Below are positions 33,951 through 36,934 of a stretch of 36,934 nucleotides of DNA, in pieces. The translations under genes were made by a program, and so were the position numbers. This DNA comes from Paraburkholderia franconis. GTDB taxonomy: Bacteria; Pseudomonadota; Gammaproteobacteria; Burkholderiales; Burkholderiaceae. The stretch spans positions 1 through 36,934 of the forward strand of contig NZ_WHNP01000066.1 in assembly GCF_009362735.1 (NCBI RefSeq), written 5' to 3'. The notes under the pieces were generated by a model. That model was not told the origin of the DNA and did not search any database. It was given only the letters and a program-made list of their open reading frames with translations. The stretch's first letter is position 1; every line of letters starts with the position of its first letter.

Positions 33951-34476
33951 GGGCTTTGTCAACTTGAGATAGATAGTCCGTTGTGTGGAGAACGTACGTA
34001 TGGTTTCCTTATTAACTTCCATGAGCCGTTTTCACGTCCGCCCGGTCCTGCCATGCGAGCAGACGTGCCTTCAGTTCGATGCGATGGCGTCCGGCATTCA
34101 TCTGGTGCCGCGGCAAAGCAAAGTGCTGCCGGATCGGACCGAAGCTCGAGAGAAACCGCTGTGTGCGCCGCGGGTCGCGAACGCCCTGCATCTGGCGTTC
34201 GCGACCCGCGCGTGGGCTGATGGCTGTTTTCGGCACGGTTATTGACCCGCGCGGCCGCCTTCACGAACACGTGCTTGGTATGGGCGAGTTTGTAGGTCAC
34301 GCTCACGCCACGTTCGAGCAACAGCTCCTCGATGTCGCGCAGACTCAGATTGAAGCGAAAATACCAGCGAACCGCGCAACTGATGATCGCCGCCGGGAAA
34401 CGAAAGCCGTGGTACGGTGATTTGCTCTTCTCATCCCGACATTCTATCTGGCAGCGATCTAAAGTTGGCAGTGCCC
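33951..34476 (-). mobile_element. IS6-family deletion derivative with both terminal repeats
   Basis: The ends GGGCTTTGTCAACTTGAGAT (from 33951, plus strand) and GGGCACTGCCAACTTTAGAT (from 34476, minus strand) are imperfect terminal inverted repeats of about 22 bp. Between them is only a shortened transposase gene. The total of 526 bp is well below the usual size (about 800 bp or more) of IS6-family elements. The flanking 8-bp sequences do not match, so no target duplication is evident. Confidence 0.75.
34012..34440 (-). pseudogene. IS6-family transposase with internal deletion and frameshift
   Basis: The N-terminal part RDEKSKSPYHGFRFPAAIIS, then RWYFRFNLSLRDIEELLLER, GVSVTY jumps directly to the C-terminal block HTKHVFVKAAARVNNRAENS. 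About 110 central residues, including most of the catalytic core, are missing. After HQPTR the frame shifts; the other frame reads RERQMQGVRDPRRTQRFLSS, FGPIRQHFALPRHQMNAGRH and stops at 34012. Clearly inactive, but it could be moved in trans by a full relative because both ends remain. Confidence 0.8.
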
Positions 34477-34663
34477 TGCGGCGGCATACATTCAACTCGA
34501 GCCAACGCTGATCCCCTGGAAGCTGTGCCCGGGTATCGCTGAGGTATCACGCGCAATCGACGCGCTCCACTCGGTCACGCTTCCCATCCGGCCTTCTCTT
34601 GCCGCAAGCGGAGACGACGCATAATGTTCAAATGCTCGCACTCTCGGCAACGGAAATGGTGTT

Positions 34664-36934
34664 ATGCACTGCGCAAACTGCGGATTCGAGAACCTCACCG
34701 GAGCCAAATTCTGCGAAGCGTGCGGGGCCGTTTTGTCGCGCGCGTGTCCTCGCTGTGGGTACGAGGCGAGGCCTTCCGCCAGATTCTGCAATGAGTGTGG
34801 CGCCCCCCTGACCGAGGCGCCCGCCGCGTCATCTCCGCGTCCGCAGCCTGCGCCAGGGGCATCCACAGCGCCGGTTCATTACACGCCACACCATCTTGCC
34901 GAGCGCATCCTCGCCGAGCAGGCGGCCATGGAAGCCAGAGGCGAGGCCGCCGGTGAACGCAAGACCGTTACGGCGCTATTCGCCGACATGGCCGGTTCCA
35001 CCGCGTTGATCCACGACCTAGACCCGGAAGAGGCCCATCGGCTGATCGAGCCTGTCATCGCGCTGATGATGGAGGCCGTGCACTACTACGAGGGCTACGT
35101 GGCCAAATTGCTGGGCGACGGCATCCTCGCTCTGTTCGGCGCGCCCATCGCGCACGAAGACCATCCGCAGCGTGCGCTCTTCGCGGCGCTGCGCATGCAG
35201 CAGGCGATGCGCCGCCACGGCGATCGCATTCGCCTGGAGAAAGCCATTCCGCTGCAAATCCGCGTTGGCGTCCACACCGGGGAGGTCGTGGTGCGCTCGA
35301 TCCGCACGGACGACTTGCATACCGATTACGATCCGGTCGGTCACACGATTCATATTGCGTCCCGGATGGAAGGAATCGCCACGCCATCGTCAATCCTCGT
35401 GAGCGAGGCGACCCACAAGCTGGCCGAAGGTTATTTCGAGTTCAGGGCCCTGGGGGCCACCCAGGTCAAAGGCATTCCCGAACCACTCCCGGTGTATGAG
35501 GTGCTGGGTCTCGGCGCGCTGCGCACGCGCCTGCAACTGGCGGCGCACCGTGGTCTTGCCAGGTTCGTAGGCCGCGAGGCCGAAACGGAGCACCTGAATC
35601 GGGCGCTGGATGAGGTCAGGACGGGCCACGGGCAGGTGGTTGCAGTGGTCGGCGAGGCCGGAGTCGGGAAATCGCGACTGTTCCACGAATTCAAGGAGCG
35701 CTCCCGGCGCGGCTGTCTGGTGCTGGAGACGTTTTCGGTGTCGCATGGCAAGGCTTTTGCCAATTTGCCGCTCATCGAGCTGTTGAAGAACTATTTCCAG
35801 ATCACCGCCCAGGACGACGAGCGACGTTGCCGGGAAAGGGTCATGGGCAAAGTGCTGACGCTCGAGCGCAGCTTCGAGCATCTCGTGCCTTACCTGCTCC
35901 ATCTGCTGGGTATCGGCGAAGCCGGTTCGGCGCTGGCGGAGATGGATTCCCGGATCCGGCGGGACCGCACCTTCGACGCGATCACGCAACTGCTGACGCG
36001 CGAGAGCCGCGATCAGCCCATCGAATTGCTCTTCGAGGACCTGCAATGGCTGGACCGCGAGACGGAAGCCTTCCTCGCATACCTGATCGAACACGTGCCA
36101 GGCACCCGGATCCTGCTACTCCTGAACTACCGGCCCGAGTATCAGCCCGGCTGGCAGCACGCGGATCACTGCAGCTCGTTGCGACTCGAACCGCTGGGCC
36201 CGGCCGAAGCCCAGGGACTGCTCACGGCGCTGCTCGGGGACGACCTCTCTCTCGTGCCTCTCAAGCAGCTCATCCTGGAGAAGACCGAGGGCAACCCGTT
36301 CTTCATGGAGGAAGTGGTCCAGACGCTGGCCGAGGAAAAATCGCTGCTCGGCGATCCTGGCCGTTACCGTATCGAGCAGACCCCGGCGTCGCTGCATATT
36401 CCCACTACCGTTCAGGGCGTGCTCGCCGCCCGTATCGACCGGCTCCCTGTCGCGGAGAAGGAGTTGCTGCAGACGCTCGCCGTCATCGGCAAGGAATTCC
36501 CGTTCAGCCTGATCCAGCGTATCTGCGCTGTCCCCGTTGCGCACGCGGATGACGATCTGCGCCAGCTTCTTGCCCACCTGGAAGCCGCGGAGTTCATATT
36601 CGAACGGCCCGCGTTTCCGGAGGTCGAGTATTCGTTCAAGCACGCGCTGACCCAGGAAGTCGCCGGCCATTCGCTGCTCACGGAGCGCCGTAGCGCACTG
36701 CATGAGCGCACCGCGCATGCGATCGAGGCGCTGTTCCCGACCCGCATCGCGGATTACTGCAGCGAACTGGCGCATCACTACGGCCTGAGCGGCAATATCC
36801 CGAAGGCCGTGGAGTACCTGCATCGTGCCGCGCAACAGGCACTTCGACATGCGGCCCACCTGGACGCGATGCACCACCTCGGCGTCGCGCTCGAGTTACT
36901 CAAGCGTCTGCCCGATACACCGGCACGCGTGCAT
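34664..36934 (+). CDS. Double-zinc-ribbon class III cyclase / AAA-type ATPase (3' end outside window)
   Basis: The frame is open for 757 codons from the ATG at 34664 to the window edge with no stop. Residues 1-45 form two zinc ribbons (CANCG...CEACG, CPRCG...CNECG). Residues about 95-275 are a class III nucleotide cyclase: LFADMAGSTAL and LLGDGILALFG carry the metal aspartates, GHTIHIASRMEG and VKGIPEP follow. From about 300 a STAND/AAA-type ATPase module begins: FVGREAETEHL, Walker A GEAGVGKSRL, Walker B LLFEDLQWLD and EGNPFFMEEVV. TPR-like helices begin near the edge. This architecture is known from large predicted signalling ATPases of proteobacteria. No strong ribosome site is visible. 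Confidence 0.9.
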   Translation, partial: MHCANCGFENLTGAKFCEACGAVLSRACPRCGYEARPSARFCNECGAPLTEAPAASSPRPQPAPGASTAPVHYTPHHLAERILAEQAAMEARGEAAGERKTVTALFADMAGSTALIHDLDPEEAHRLIEPVIALMMEAVHYYEGYVAKLLGDGILALFGAPIAHEDHPQRALFAALRMQQAMRRHGDRIRLEKAIPLQIRVGVHTGEVVVRSIRTDDLHTDYDPVGHTIHIASRMEGIATPSSILVSEATHKLAEGYFEFRALGATQVKGIPEPLPVYEVLGLGALRTRLQLAAHRGLARFVGREAETEHLNRALDEVRTGHGQVVAVVGEAGVGKSRLFHEFKERSRRGCLVLETFSVSHGKAFANLPLIELLKNYFQITAQDDERRCRERVMGKVLTLERSFEHLVPYLLHLLGIGEAGSALAEMDSRIRRDRTFDAITQLLTRESRDQPIELLFEDLQWLDRETEAFLAYLIEHVPGTRILLLLNYRPEYQPGWQHADHCSSLRLEPLGPAEAQGLLTALLGDDLSLVPLKQLILEKTEGNPFFMEEVVQTLAEEKSLLGDPGRYRIEQTPASLHIPTTVQGVLAARIDRLPVAEKELLQTLAVIGKEFPFSLIQRICAVPVAHADDDLRQLLAHLEAAEFIFERPAFPEVEYSFKHALTQEVAGHSLLTERRSALHERTAHAIEALFPTRIADYCSELAHHYGLSGNIPKAVEYLHRAAQQALRHAAHLDAMHHLGVALELLKRLPDTPARVH

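Noticed and set aside
1..36934. CRISPR arrays, tRNA or rRNA genes
   Set aside because: No regularly spaced repeats, cloverleaf-like sequence or rRNA signature was seen on either strand.

Overview
The window looks like accessory DNA from a high-GC beta-proteobacterium of the Burkholderia/Paraburkholderia/Caballeronia type. Supporting signs are the phasins, the DUF305/YVTN pair, the polyamine-type ABC operon, the IS6-family remnants and the general codon use. The genus is inferred from gene style only. Much of the window is decayed or rearranged: at least nine genes are truncated, frameshifted or split. This suits a megaplasmid, a secondary replicon or a genomic island.

Left part (1-8300). An IS256-family transposase tail abuts a truncated merR. 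merT is split in two: its 5' part lies on the minus strand fused to merR, and its 3' end lies on the plus strand directly before an intact merP and a Cys-rich GDCCVxC gene. The best explanation is a roughly 290-bp inversion that also destroyed the mer promoter. Next come a DUF305 / YVTN beta-propeller pair on the minus strand (ATGA overlap), an intact phasin, a frameshifted HTH gene, a divergent Hfq paralogue, a small hypothetical gene, and a second phasin cut by a decayed IS6-family element.

Middle (8400-22260). A stand-alone formaldehyde-activating enzyme gene (fae) and a class III nucleotide cyclase fused to an FHA domain precede about 850 bp without genes. Then comes the most interesting unit, three plus-strand genes: a 284-aa protein with three G-[FY]-x-x-x-Y-...-DHH repeats, a 2800-aa SpvB/TcB-like RHS protein with an Ala/Gly-rich hydrophobic C-terminus, and a 459-aa protein of unknown fold with a possible Cys/His/Asp triad. 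Together they look like an RHS-cage toxin-like cassette with uncharacterised partners.

Right part (22260-31910). A 5'-truncated aldehyde dehydrogenase is followed by a tightly coupled polyamine-type ABC operon (binding protein, two permeases, ATPase), an orphan GltL-type ATPase and a LysR regulator. Then come a phthalate-dioxygenase-reductase-like flavoprotein that lacks its Fe-S domain, and two back-to-back toxin-antitoxin modules (ParE/RHH and Phd/VapC), each with a clear palindromic operator.

Right end (31910-36934). A ruined phage-type ATP-dependent DNA ligase with a strong terminator, a small conserved gene, and a 526-bp IS6-family deletion derivative with both terminal repeats precede a large double-zinc-ribbon / class III cyclase / AAA-ATPase gene. 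That gene runs off the window edge.
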